From NCBI GenBank assembly GCA_036898135.1, contig JBAHVR010000283.1, forward strand, positions 221,501 through 285,500: DNA of 64,000 nucleotides, given 5' to 3'. The position numbers and the translations under genes are program-made. The notes under the pieces were generated by a model. It had not been told where the DNA came from and searched no databases. It was given only the letters and a program-made list of their open reading frames with translations. This document shows, piece after piece, positions 43,837-55,199 of this stretch. How positions within the stretch are numbered: position 1 is the stretch's first letter; the number at the start of each line of letters is the position of its first letter. This DNA is from Oncomelania hupensis (Eukaryota > Mollusca > Gastropoda > Littorinimorpha > Pomatiopsidae).

Positions 43837-44162
43837 CAAAACATTTATTAAAATAATTTAAAAGAATACTTTCAAAAGAAAGTGGAGCACGTTTGACCAT
43901 TAAATAGTGGACCCCATCTGGACCAACACTTATTTACCGGTCAAGCCTGGAGGGCGCCGAGCTTCTTGAACATAATGAAGGGACGGAATGAGCCTACGGG
44001 CACTAAGTCAGGGGGTAAGAATGCCTCAGCCGAGCGCCTCCTCGAGAGCTCCACGGGAGAAAGCCGACTCCCATCGTCTATAGAAACACATTTTTTAAAA
44101 GCCTCTGCCTGAGAATTTGCGGCGGAGAAGGAAAAGACCCCATCTGACAGATCGAACACCAT
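43837..44162 (-). pseudogene. LINE RT fragment, right of the foldback element
   Basis: Minus strand, two frames. From 44162: PVELSRRRSAEAFL and FKKLGALQA; then VGPDGVHYLMVKRAPLSF and ESILLNYFNKCF ending at 43837. It aligns with SAELERRRLSK, MTELLGALRD, AGPDGLHYTMIKRAPLSF and LNHFNNC of the LINE at 50-55 kb. The next RT block, AIVPILKQ, is at 38350 on the other side of the foldback element. A decayed I-superfamily RT that served as the target of that insertion. Confidence 0.8.
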
Positions 44163-44228
44163 GGCTCTATAGGTTCCCCGCAGACGACGGATATTAGATG
44201 GTCGACATTTTGATCGCCGTCTAGAAAT

Positions 44229-44230
<2 letters not shown>

Positions 44231-44309
<79 letters not shown>
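44231..44309. repeat. (AAT)n microsatellite
   Basis: About 26 AAT trinucleotides. It is followed by a repeat (44310-44450) that shares sequence with 36935-37035, so the tract may be the tail or internal part of a dispersed element. Confidence 0.97.
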
Positions 44310-44310
<1 letters not shown>

Positions 44311-44450
44311 GATGACTTGCAACGCGCACATATCTCACCACAAGGCGACTCAAGGTGCTGGTCGATATAGGATCTAACTGGAGCTGCGCGAGGCGCCAAC
44401 CTGCAACATTTGGGCGCGTAGTCTGACGCCCAGACAACTGAGCACAATCC
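44310..44450. repeat. Dispersed repeat beside the (AAT)n tract
   Basis: CTCAAGGTGCTGGTCGATAT and GGATCTAACT match 36.95 kb. No coding capacity. Confidence 0.55.
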
Positions 44451-44860
44451 TAGGCGACCTGGGATTTCAGCCAGTGATCCCGCTTAGCTGCCGTGACGGT
44501 GCGCTTGGCAAAGAGCTTGGCAGCCTTCATACTGGCATAGATATCCGGAGTATTTAGACCTTTATAGCGGGCAAAGGCTTTCCGTGTAGCGCAAAAGGCC
44601 TCCTGTCACAAGTTCCAGTTCTTCCCTTAAGTGGGTCTTCACGTGTGTAGGTGCCGAGGGGCGCCTTAGGCGCATGCAAAGTTGGCCGAGATAGCCTCTG
44701 AAGTTGACAGGGAGTGGAGATAGCTACAGCAGCAGCGTGGAGAGCGTGCATTACATAAGCAGATGGTTGTCGTGAGGGTAGTGGTGAAGGAGCTGTCCAC
44801 CATACAAAAGCCCACCATAAAACGTGATAAAATTTGTAGGTAATCAATTTCACAGACTGT
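44451..44860. other. No recognisable gene
   Basis: GC-balanced unique-looking sequence; the minus frame at 44554-44943 runs into the RTE fragment in the wrong frame and is not supported. Confidence 0.4.
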
Positions 44861-45553
44861 GTCAACATTATGACCACCACCTTCAACTCAGCAGTGACAG
44901 ATGCCGCCACTGAGATCCTTGGCAATCCATCAACACAGTGCATAGCTTCAAATATTTAGGAGCCATTGTATCAGACGATGGGTCCCGACAGGAAGTCCTC
45001 TCCAGGATCGCACAAACAACTGCTGCCCTGACAAGGTTGAAGCCCATTTGGAAAGACAGGAACATCAGCCTACATTCCAAGGTAAGTCTGCTGCGCTCCC
45101 TTGTTATCTCCATCTTCCTATATGCTTGTGAAACATGGACCCTCACAGCAGATCTACAACGAAGAATACAAGGCATGGAGATGAGGTGCTACAGAAGACT
45201 TCTGGGCATTTCCTATACCCAGCACATCCCCAACTATGAAGTCCGACAGACCATCACACAAGCCATTGGACAACATGATGACATGCTCACAGTGGTGAAG
45301 AAACGGAAACTCCAATGGTATGGCCACGTCAACCTATCATCAGGCCTTGCAAAGACCATCCTGCAAGGCACGGTGCAAGGAGGCAGAAGAAGAGGCAGAC
45401 CGAAAAAGAGATGGAAGGACAACATTCGAGAATGGACTGGTTTGACACTGAGCGAGGCCATGAGCTTTGCTGAGGACAGAGAAAGATGGAGTGCGTTGGT
45501 TAAACGATCATTTGTGGTGCCCCTACAACCTCCTAGTTATGGGATAGGATAGA
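44861..45553 (+). pseudogene. RTE fragment with internal deletion
   Basis: Plus strand. The first ~60 bp encode TTFNSAVTDAATEILG, which in the intact copy lies between endonuclease and RT. At about 44923 the reading jumps to LNTVHSFKYLGAI, skipping roughly 500 codons including the whole catalytic RT, and then continues to the end (GKP-type RRGRPKKRWKDNIREW, then the FVVPLQPPSYGIG end) and the GGATA tail at about 45550. The 204-codon frame 44938-45552 is open, but only because it is a short recent copy of the C-terminal region. Confidence 0.93.
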
Positions 45554-46020
45554 ATGTCCTCCATCACATTGTCAAGAAAAGCCGGGTTAAAATCTGTGAC
45601 AATCCAAAAGCTGGATGCTTAGGGTCCAGAAGGCATGTTGGTCCCTCATGAGGTATTGATGCTTGCTTACATGACAGCTAGATATGTTCAATAAACAGAA
45701 TGTTTTTCAATAGAGAATAATCAGATTTTTTAAAAAGTACACAGACAGATCCACTATAAGAATTCGAAATTTGTTTGTTTATTTCCAGGATTCCAGCCAT
45801 TCAGGATGAGTGGTTTGATATTGTATGATATTATATTGTATGCAAAATATGAATTTTAAACAAAAGAAATGAAAAAGAAGCAAAAATAACCAACATATAA
45901 TTTTTTTTAAATTATTTTGAGAGGCAAGATTTTGAAACTTTAGACGAAAGTCCAAGTAAATCACAGTCCTGGACACTTCTTATTCTAATAAACTTCTCAT
46001 ATTCATACTTATACAATGAA
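45554..46020. other. No recognisable gene
   Basis: AT-rich. The word TTGTATGATATTATATTGTA near 45823 resembles the tail of a retroelement in minus orientation but is not conclusive. Confidence 0.4.
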
Positions 46021-46025
46021 ATCAA

Positions 46026-46787
46026 TTGACAGCCCAGCTACAGCAAGACCTCCAGCGCCTTGAGCAATGGGAGAAGAGCTGGGACATGCAGTTCCACCCT
46101 GACAAGTGCACAACTCTGCCAGTCACGAGGAGCAGACGTCCCCTCCAGTCTAGTTACACCCTACACGGTCACACCCTTGAGTCAGTCTCTGAGGCCAAGT
46201 ACCTCGGGGCCCGGGTGACCCTCCGCAGCAACCTAACCTGGGACGCACATGTCAGCAGCATCGCCAACAAGGCCAGTAAGACACTAGGCTTCTTGAGAAG
46301 GAATCTCAAGGTGAGCTCTACGGCCATCAAGGAGCGAGCTTACATGGCCTTCGTGCGTCCTATCCTGGAATACGCAGCATCTGTTTGGGACCCTCACACC
46401 CAGAAAGGCATCGACAGACTGGAAGCAGTTCAGAGACGCGCCGCCCGGTTTGCTACTAACCGCTATCACAACACATCGAGTGTTAGGGACATGCTGGAGT
46501 CACTGGGGTGGCCGTCCCTGGCAGATCGACGTCGCACTGCACGCCTTCAGATGCTGCGCAAGATCACTAGTGGCACTGCGAACTGCCCCATCATCAATGG
46601 GAAAGTGGAACAGGCGATATCGCGCCAACGCCGCAGCCACAACAAGCAGTACAAGCAAGTCTCGTGCAGGACCCAATATAGAGCCGCCTCTTTTCTGCCA
46701 CGAACCATAAAGGACTGGAATGCCCTCAACAGTGAGGCACTGGAGGCTCTGGCTGCTGACACCTTGGTGTCGGGAGTCTCCCAGTAA
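46026..46787 (+). pseudogene. Jockey/CR1-type LINE RT C-terminal fragment, open frame
   Basis: 253 codons open without an ATG start. QQDLQRLEQWEKSWDMQFHP, then DKCTTLPVTRSRRP, YTLHGHTLESVSEAKYLGAR, LRSNLTWDAHVSSIANKASK, FVRPILEYAASVWDPHT, RLEAVQRRAARFATNRY and ASFLPRTIKDWNALNSEAL. This is the order found downstream of the catalytic YADD block in jockey-like elements, which is itself absent. The copy is 5'-truncated and begins just after that motif. Open frame and good conservation suggest a relatively recent insertion. The end is the genuine protein C-terminus (stop at 46785-46787); a C-rich 3' UTR follows. Confidence 0.9.
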
Positions 46788-46929
46788 AACCCTCCAGTTC
46801 CCCCCCCCCCTTCCCTCCTACACACCACCCGCCATGCCCCCCAGTCTCCTTACCCTTATTTCACCAGCATTTCCCCCCTTCACTCACATTTCTTATGTAG
46901 CGGCACGATTTAAATGTTATTAGCTCCGT

Positions 46930-47324
46930 ATCCGTACTTGACATGCGTACAAAATCTTACTCTCAAATGCCATAATGATCAACACGATTGATTGTGGGCG
47001 TACACGGCAAGACAAGATATGATAAAGAAAAAGATGTTTACTATTTCTTCAGGAAATCAAACACAATCTGTGCAGTCGCCATGTCGATAGGCAGAGCAGT
47101 TTCGCAACGTAGTCACGAACTCGATCTACAAGAAAAGGAAAACCAAACTAATTTCATTAGCAATTTATTCCCTCTGCAGAGAAAATTACCAGTCTCCTTA
47201 CATTTTGCAACACATACTAACTACATGTACAATTAACAGTCAGTAATCAATAAAACATGTGTGAAGTCATTTAAAATTATAAAATTATTCATAATGCTTA
47301 CGTAAAATCTCGTGCGACCAAGGA
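46930..47324. other. No recognisable gene
   Basis: The plus frame 46988-47236 (82 codons) has no recognisable motif. AT-rich end before the SINE. Confidence 0.4.
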
Positions 47325-47520
47325 TGGCGGCAGGAATAGATCAGTAGCATGGATTCTTCAGTATATTGGGCGACATAGGCTCGAATCCTGACTTCAGCAA
47401 CAAAATTTGTGATTGCTGGATATTATGGGCCATCGCCTTGAGAAGCTCTCTGAGCTTGTAAGTGCGCTATATAAGAGATATCTCTTTCTTTATAAGAGAA
47501 ATCTCTTTCTTTTCTCAGCT
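47325..47520 (+). mobile_element. Likely tRNA-derived SINE, different family
   Basis: A-box-like TAGATCAGTAGC (47337-47348) and B-box GGCTCGAATCC (47378-47388) are spaced 30-40 bp apart as in a tRNA. The body ends with GTGCGCTATATAAGAGATAT, the kind of 3' end shared by many animal SINEs and their LINE partners, followed by an imperfect repeat of TCTCTTTCTTTATAAGAGAAA. Confidence 0.55.
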
Positions 47521-48560
47521 GTTCCACGGCGGAGAGAGAGGGGCGGAAGTGAAGTGACGCAAGGACGCGAACGTAGTCACATCCCGATAAACCCGAGACC
47601 ACAAAATTTTTCGGCAAACACACGCGATGTTCAAGATTATACACACGGAAGGCTGTGTATAGCCTTATGCCGACATTTTGTAATCACGTGTTTTTTTAAA
47701 CATGCTAGGGTGAAATTCACTCCCCTGAGTCGCTAGAAATGCCTCTTTAATTGTGCCGACGTCGGCAGAAATACACACGTCTCCGGAACGTGGGTGTGTA
47801 ACTACGAATTTGTCGGCAAAAGATACAAAAGACAAAGACATGCCCACAGCGCGCACACACACACAAACACACACACAAACAAACACACCCACAGAGAGGA
47901 AGAGAAAGAGAGAGAAAGGGGTATGCGAATTAAAAAAAGAGCACTTGATCTAAGCAGAATGTTATAAGCTCTGTGTTACAAGACCCCTTTTCAAGTAGTT
48001 CAATACGCATTTCTACAGCCACTCCGGCATATACCCCGGTATAATTCAAACCGAAAATACAAAACCCCGACATATTGATCGCATGATCAGCAGATGGCGT
48101 ATCGTTAAACCGAGCTCCGTGTGACAATAATGTTTTAAAAATATTCTTCTTCTAGAGTTATATTTCTAAACACAAGCACGCATGCAAGCACAAGTATGCG
48201 TGCACACACATATACGTACACTCATGCATACACACACATTCACGCACGCACACGCACGCACACTCACGCATGCACATACACAAACACGCAGGCATGCACA
48301 TGCAGGTATGTGCTCTCTAGGTCAATGGCATTATGTTTAGCAACAGGCCTAACAACTGCTCTGGTGTTCATTTATTATTCCAATGATCTGCAGGTGACCT
48401 ATCATTATCCAATCATAGGTGTGTTTGCTTTCCGTTCAACCAATCAGTGCCAGCTCCGCCCTGCGATATATATGCGTTCATGGTCATAGGTCCATTAAGT
48501 CTCCTCTCTGAAAATCCTTATCGGGAAGAGAGGGGACTATAAACTGATACACACACACAT
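47521..48560. other. Anonymous stretch with (CA)n tracts
   Basis: CA-rich tracts at about 47855-47890 and 48195-48305. No supported gene. Confidence 0.5.
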
Positions 48561-49124
48561 AGGTCCATCATTCGTTTGACGACTTTTAAGGTGTAAACAT
48601 CGTGCCTACAAGCTGCTGCTGTTGTTCTCTTCGCTCCATTTCTGCTGGCTGCGGACGCTTTTGGTTCCTCGTCCCGTCCCTGCCTGTGGACTTCGCCTCG
48701 GCGTGACTCCTGATGTTCCTGTCTCTGCCTTTGGTCATTTTCACCCTGCTGCGACTGGACATCCGTTACCCCCGTTGATTCGTCCCTTGTTGGCGGTCTG
48801 TGTGGTGCGAGCCTGACGCCAATCACTGTACGTGTCTTTGGGTTTTTTGGAGGGTTATTTTGTGCTAGAGGCCCTGGGTCCTTTTTATTTCTACATTTTA
48901 ATCCTGTTTTAAGCTGACCTCCCATGATCGCTTATGTCTTGTATCGTTTTTTATTGTCCTAGTTGAGCCAGTTAACCTTTCTTTTTTTTTTGTTCTATAC
49001 ACCCCCTTGCTCCCAGATTTTAAATTCATATTGTCTTTTTGGCTCCTCTATCTTATTCCACATTGATTTCTGTTCCCCTGACAAATTTTGTTTTCGGGCA
49101 CTTTTTATCTTATTTGTTGTAATA
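48561..49124 (+). other. Possible 5' region of the 50-55 kb LINE
   Basis: CT/GC-rich on the plus strand with the same TCC/CCC-rich texture as the LINE ORF1 that starts at 50033 beyond the Tc1 element. No start codon or domain was found. Could be its 5' leader split by the Tc1 insertion, or unrelated. Confidence 0.35.
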
Positions 49125-49988
49125 TACTACTCAAAATAATACAGGGGCCACTTGGACATATGGGTCTCTCTTTAAATCAGAAACACGAATTCAATTTATT
49201 AGTTCATCATATTTTATTGCAATCATTTCTGCATCAATAACGGTGAGCTGGGGTGAGCAAAGGCCGTACTGCTGGTCGTCTTGATCGCAGGTTTGCCTCG
49301 TGTAGACGGTTGCGAATTGTCTGGTCGCTGACGTTAACATGGCTGGCTGCGTGAAGCTGTCTTCTGATAATGTTTGCTGTAGCGGACCTCATCCTCAGAG
49401 CTCACAGGGTGATGAAATGGTCTTGTCTTGCAGTGGTAACGCGGGGGCGTCCGGACCTTCTTGGTTCTTGGACGCTTCCAGTGTTGTTAAAGTGCTCCCG
49501 CAGCCTTTGGACAATGGAGTGGGACACTCCCAGCCGCTTGCCAACTTCTCTCACCCCCACCCCTTCCTGAAGCCATGCAATAGCTTTGCCTCTATCCGCA
49601 TGAGTCAATCGTCGCCATGGGGGCATGGTTAGAAAAGCAGCAAAAGCGCTGCCATTTATACCCAGAAAAAAGCGCCGATTGTTGAACTGAACTCACAAAA
49701 TGCAAGCCTTTCGCGTGCAAATCACTTTTTAATGTTGAAAATTTTGCTTTATTAGCAAGACAACAGTAAATTAGGGTCATTTTTTGTAAAAATTGGGTTT
49801 GTTTTTCAACTCAGTGCAGAAAGTTCAAAACTCACACATGTGATTACTTGTCAGAATAAGATTGTCTTGAATGTTACTGTACAGGATAAGTTTTGAAATA
49901 AGCAATATAAACGATATTATTGATAGCAGCAAAAAATAATTAATCTAAATGGAATATGAGAGCGGCCCTTCACTTATTTTGAGTAGTA
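49125..49988 (-). mobile_element. Tc1-type DNA transposon, internally deleted
   Basis: 864 bp with terminal inverted repeats TACTACTCAAAATAA at both ends, each next to a TA dinucleotide (49123-49124, 49989-49990) as expected for Tc1/mariner target duplication. It retains only the transposase DNA-binding part; the catalytic DDE region is missing, so it is nonautonomous. Confidence 0.92.
49225..49626 (-). pseudogene. Tc1-type transposase, N-terminal DNA-binding domain only
   Basis: From ATG at 49626: MPPWRRLTHADRGKAIAWLQ, then the helix-turn-helix GVREVGKRLGVSHSIVQRL, a GRP basic hinge (RRSGRPRVT), and, after a frame change near 49400, a second helix-turn-helix region NVSDQTIRNRLHEANLRSRR ending RPLLTPAHR. 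This is the usual paired-like DNA-binding domain of Tc1 transposases (about 130 residues). The DDE catalytic domain (about 200 residues) is absent by deletion. Confidence 0.9.
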
Positions 49989-50032
49989 TATATTAACGAT
50001 ACTGTATGTAGCCTTGGTCCGCATTTTGTCGA

Positions 50033-52033
50033 ATGCCTGACTTTGATTCTGTCTGGGACCCCGATCCCGACTTGCTTACTGGGAGTGCCCTTTCGCGATC
50101 CCCCATGGAGCCTTCTCCTGGGTCGAAGGGCTTGATGGTTCCAACTCCAGTTCCACTTCGGGCGGTGGACTTCGTACGAGTGATTTTCACGTTACTGATT
50201 CTGTGGCCTTTCCTAAGGGCAAAAAGCAACTAAAAAGGGAGGCCCGCGCGGCTACCCGAGCCCAACTCTTGCTCGATAGCCATAGGGCCGGCATCCGGGG
50301 TTCCTCTGGCTCTGTCGGACAGTCTCGCCCTCAGCGTTCTGCCACCCCCATTCCTGGGGAGTCCTTCTCTCCCTCCCCCAGTTGTAAGCGACCGGGTTCT
50401 AGGGCGGCGATGGCCCCCCAAATCCAAGAGATCCATCTCCTTCGGGGACGTTCCCCTTTCTCGGGACCGGTCCACCGGCGTTCCCTCTTCTGTTGACATA
50501 GCCTCGACTGGCGATGCCGACTCTGCGCCGCTCGCGCGACGGCTGCTGATCGCACTTCATCTCCTTCCCCTTGTGATCCTGCCAAGTCTCCTTTGGGTGC
50601 GACCTCTCCTGTTCTCGTACCGACTTCTCAGGTGTCTGGGGAGCGGTCTCGTTGCCTCCGCCTCCCCCTTCCGCCCCTCCGGCTAGTTCATCTACGGGTC
50701 CCGCGGTCGGCTTGGGTGATGTGCATCCCGTTCCCGTGCGATCTAATGCCGCAGTGGCTGGCTTGGATCGGGCTCCGGCCCCTAGGTCCGACTAAGGACC
50801 GAGGTCGTCGACTTCCCTGTCATTCTTCGTGACCAGGGCGGTGGCCCTGCCACCTTTTCCGGACTTGGTCCATTTCGGTAGGCACGTATCGTGGCTGATT
50901 TTTGCAGTGAGGTGTCCTCCATCCGCCGCACACCCTTCGGCGACTGGTTGCTTGGCTGTGTTTTGGCGGCCCAACAGGGTGTACTCTTTCGTTGCACTGT
51001 CCTGAGTCAGATCCCCATTACCACTCATATTCCTTCCTCCACCACCGTTGGTGTTGTTCGGGGCCTCCCCGCTGGCAGGGAGGATCTTCTCTTCCTCGCC
51101 CAAATTCGAGACGAGCTCTGTGCATGTGATCTGTCGGTTCAGTCGGTGGTCCGACTCCCTCGCTCAGGTGTCTCGCCCTCCAACTGTATTAAGATTACAT
51201 TCCTTCTTAAGTCTCTTCCTACTTTTATTACCCTGGGCCGTACGGCCTTTGGTGTTGACCCCTTTGTCGCTCCCGTCATTCGATGTACTCGGTGCCAGCT
51301 GCTGGGACATGTCAGCTCCCAGTGTCGCCGCACTGACGATCGCTGTGCCCGTTGTGGCAAGAACCATTTAATTAAGGATTGTACTAGCACTACTCGACTC
51401 TGCCTTATTTAAAATGGCGCTCAATCGGCGGCTTGGGGCGGTTGTACCGAGGTGGCTGTCCGCCGCAGAGCCAATCAGTTGCGCGGCTCCTCCTACCTTC
51501 CTTACACTGAGGCTGTCGCTGCGGCGCGTGTTTCTCTTTTGACACTTGAGCCCCCTGCGGCCGTGGGATTTCCCCCCGCCGTCGTGCGCCCCCCCCCCTT
51601 TGTTGCTCATGAGCGGAGTGCTCCTTCCGTCACTCCTGGTTCGGGCTCGGGGGGTACGTCCCTTGGCCAGGGACGGTCGGCGGCTCATCCTGACCCCTCT
51701 GCCCCTGGGGGTCGCCGTCCGGTGGCTCCGCCCCTTGCCGGTTGCCGGGTCCCTCCTGCCTCCACTTTATACCCCTCTGCTTCTAGGCCCACATCGGGTC
51801 CTGCTGACCGTCCAGTACCGGTCCGCATGAGTGTCCCGGATGCGGCTGTCCCTGCTGCTTTTTCTTCTCCTCGGTCCTCCGGGTTAGGCGATTTTGCTGG
51901 CCTGGAGGCGGCTGTCTTGGATGGTTTTGGCGCCCTCCCTCCCCAGTTCGCTCCCTTGAAAGCTCTTATTATTATTTTGATTAATCTTATTCGTTCACTT
52001 TACGCCCGTATCCCCAACCATGCCAGTTTGTAA
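50033..52033 (+). pseudogene. LINE ORF1 with CCHC zinc knuckles, decayed
   Basis: Plus strand. Starts at ATG 50033 (MPDFDSVWDPDPDL) and changes frame several times up to about 50890. From 50891 one frame holds FGDWLLGCVLAAQQGVLF, VGVVRGLPAGREDLLFL and the knuckle region CTRCQLLGHVSSQC followed by CARCGKNHLIKDC. A TAA stop lies at 51410-51412, after which the same frame is open to 52033 with a Pro/Ser/Ala-rich tail. This gag-like ORF1 (RNA-binding knuckles) is typical of I-superfamily LINEs and quite unlike the SGNH ORF1 elsewhere in the window. GC-rich with C-ending codons, in contrast to the AT-rich SGNH LINEs. Confidence 0.85.
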
Positions 52034-52083
52034 TTGCTTATTCTCTCTGTTGCTGGTTGTTTCGTTGTGGTACGCCCGGGCCA

Positions 52084-55000
52084 TGGCCGTTTCTTCCACA
52101 CTTCAGATTGCCCAGTATAACTGCCGGTCCCTTGACACGCTTAAAGACTCTTTGCCCCTGCTTATCCATCTAGTCGATAGTAGTCATATTCTTTGTTTAC
52201 AATCCCTCAACTGTTGTCCTAGAGACCTCCCCATTATTTCTGGTTATCATTACTCTCCCTTTTATTCCACAAATACTTGGTCATGCCGCGCGGCCCTTGT
52301 GGACAAACGGCAGGGCCTTCTCCCAATATAAACGGATCAATTCCCCAGGTACGCATCTTACTGAACTCTTTGCTAAGTGTGTGATCGCTGCTGCTAAGCG
52401 CGAATACTCGCTCTCACAGCTTACCCAGGAGCAGAGCTTAGGCCAGGTTTGGACCAATCTACGTAAACTTAAGGATGCCTATCGCCCTGCCAATTTTGAC
52501 ATGGGGTCAACACTTACTCTATCTCCACGGAGAAATCCGCGGCCTTTCTCGCCAGGTTTGTTGCGTCTGGCGACGGCAGCCTCCTCCCCCTCGGCAGAAC
52601 TCGAGCGCCGGCGCCTCTCCAAGAGTCGTTCCCCTGGTGAATCTGCCTCTCATACTTCCTCTAATCCCATCACCATGACTGAGCTGCTCGGAGCCTTGCG
52701 CGATTGCCCCAGTGGTAAGGGCGCGGGCCCGGACGGCTTACACTATACCATGATTAAGAGAGCCCCCCTCTCTTTTAATTTAGTCATACTTAACCACTTT
52801 AACAACTGTTTGTTCATTGGGTCCGTCCCCTCTTCGTGGCTGGATGCCGTGGTTGTCCCTGTACCCCAGCATAATAAATCTTAAAAATTCATAGACAATT
52901 ATCGCCATATTGCCCTTATTTCGCACATGGATAAGATTTACGAACGAGTTATTAAGAACAGACTGGAGTTTTTCTGCTCCTCCCGGCGGGTGCTACAGCC
53001 CTTCCAGGCTGGCTTCCAGCGCGGCCGGAATACACTTGATCATCTCATAACGCTTAATGAACATAGTAGGAAGGCCCGCCGTGACCGACGCACTGTCCTG
53101 GCCTGCTTCTTTAATATCGCGAGGGCGTTCGACTCGATCTGGCACAGGGTCCTCTTGGATCGTCTGCGGTAGCTGGAGATTGACTCGGCCACTCGGCGCT
53201 TGGTAGAGAGGTTTTTTTTGCATAGAAGAAGCATCAGTGCGTTGGGACGGGTGTCTGTCGTCTTCTAGTATTCTGCATATGGGGTCCCTCAGGGCTCAGT
53301 GGTGGCCCCCCTTCTCTTCTCCATCGCCGTGTCCGAGGTAAGTCGCGGGGTTTCCGCCGGCACTTCTGCAACCCTCTATGTTGACGACGTTGCCATTAGG
53401 AGGACTACCCAAGGCAGGGTGCTGCGCTCCGATTACCACCTGCTGCGTCAGGATTTGGATAATTTCCAGTCGGACATCGATCTAGTGGCGGGTTCTCTTT
53501 GCACTGTTGGGCTTACACTGGCCCAGGCCAAGACCGTGTTCATTCCCTTTTCCCATCGGTGGGCACACCAGCTCAATTCCTATGTAAGAAGCAATGTTCA
53601 GTGCCTCTGCGTTTCGCATGCTGCGGTCTATTTATAGCTTGCCTGCACTCCTCCTTCCAATGAAAGGAAATATCGGCAAAGCTATTTATAGCTAGCCTGG
53701 CTGACCTAACCTCAAAATCTTAAAAGCTTTGGTTGAGCTGCTGTGTGGGACCCCTTCTAAGACAGCCTTTCTGTCAAGGTTGGTGGTACTGACATTCCCT
53801 CCTCCAAAGAAGTCAGGTATCTGGGGTTCTTTGTTCAGCACAGTGGCAGCTACCGTCGCCATGTGGATCACTGCGTTGCCAATGCCGGCCGCGCGCTTGG
53901 CGTCGTCCTTGCTGTTAAGCGGGAATCTTGGGGCCAGGACCCCCGGTCTTTGGTGTCACTGGTTGTTTCCCCGGTGCGCTCGCGCCTGTTATATGGCGCG
54001 GAACTTCTGTATGATTTCTCTCCCTCACTGTTTTCTAGGCTGATAGTGGTTGAGTGCAGGGGTCTGCGCATCGCCCTTTCCCTGCGCTCTTCTACCCCAT
54101 CTCCTCCGGTATATCGCCTTGCGGCTGTCCTCCCCTTGGATCTGCAGATTAAAAAGCTTACCACCAATTACGTTGTTCGTGCGTTTCGAGAACTCTAGCT
54201 CTGTTGTGCTTTCTCGCACATCCATGTGGCCCCTTGCTCCCATTTATTGGGCGTGAGTTTCTATGCTCATAGCATCCTGCTATCTATACCTGGGGGTACC
54301 TGTCCTGTTGAACCCTTACCGCCCCCACGTTCCCCATGGGAGACTCCTGTTTTTGATGTCACCTTGGGGTTTGAAGGCCTTCTTTCATTACTCAGCAGGC
54401 TCGTGAGCGGATTGGGGCTACCGCGGGTTCGCTGCGGATCTTCACGGGTGGCTCGGTTTTGGATGATGGCCGTGCCAGATGTGGCTTCTACATCGAAGGC
54501 GTGGGAGAGTCCTCTTACGGTGTCCCACCCGGCTCTTGCATTCTTACTTGAAAGCTCTTTGCAGTCAGAGAAACCTAACACATTTTGTCCAAGTCTCAAC
54601 TCCCCGAGGGTATTGGTCTGACTGTCTTTGCCAACTCTCTGGGTGCCCTCACCTGCCTCCAGCGTGGCCATTCTGTCGCCCGTCCCACCTTAGTTTATGA
54701 TATCCAGGGCCTTGTGCGGTCCCTTGCTTCGCGGCGAATGTCTGTTTCCATCTCATGTAGGGATATGCGGCAATGACTTCGCCTACCACCTCGCCGGGGA
54801 GGGTTCCCTCGGGAAGGGGGTGGGGGGGGGGGGGGCAATATTTCTATGTGGCCCCCTCTTATCTGGAGATTCGGGGACGGCTGGCCGCGGCCGTTCGCTC
54901 TGAGTAGAATTCCGGATTCATTTCCTGGTGTAATGGTGCACTTGAGCGCCTCCTGCTTGAGGACCGTAGGCCATTTCCCTTGAACGGTGCCGCTCCCTCT

Positions 55001-55180
55001 CATCTCCGCCTGCTTGCTCTTTGGATCTGCTCCGGCCGTCATCGAACCATGTACACCCCGGCCACGTGCGTCTGTGGCCTGCTGCCCTGCTTCGAGAACG
55101 GTATCTTTGCTTGTCCCGCGTTGGAGTCTGACTTTGCTGACCTCAGGGCTGCCTGCGCCGCCATCGCCGGGCTGCTTTGA
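52084..55180 (+). pseudogene. LINE ORF2: truncated endonuclease, RT and RNase H, decayed
   Basis: Starts MAVSSTLQIAQYNCRSLD and LCLQSLNCC (Ser in place of the endonuclease Glu). At about 52290 the rest of the endonuclease is missing and the text jumps to the pre-RT linker (FSQYKRINSPGTHLTELFAK). RT: GKGAGPDGLHYTMIKRAPLS, AVVVPVPQ, PFQAGFQRGRNTLDHL, motif A CFFNIARAFDSIWH (Asp replaced by Asn), GVPQGSVVAPLLFS, catalytic LYVDDVAI. A ~90 bp foreign stretch lies near 53635-53725. RNase H: IFTGGSV (catalytic Asp replaced by Gly), HVGICGNDFAYHLA; the C-terminal segment FENGIFACPALESDFADL ends near 55180. Many stops and frameshifts: long dead. Confidence 0.88.
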
Positions 55181-55199
55181 ACCTGTTTGCGAAGTGCTC

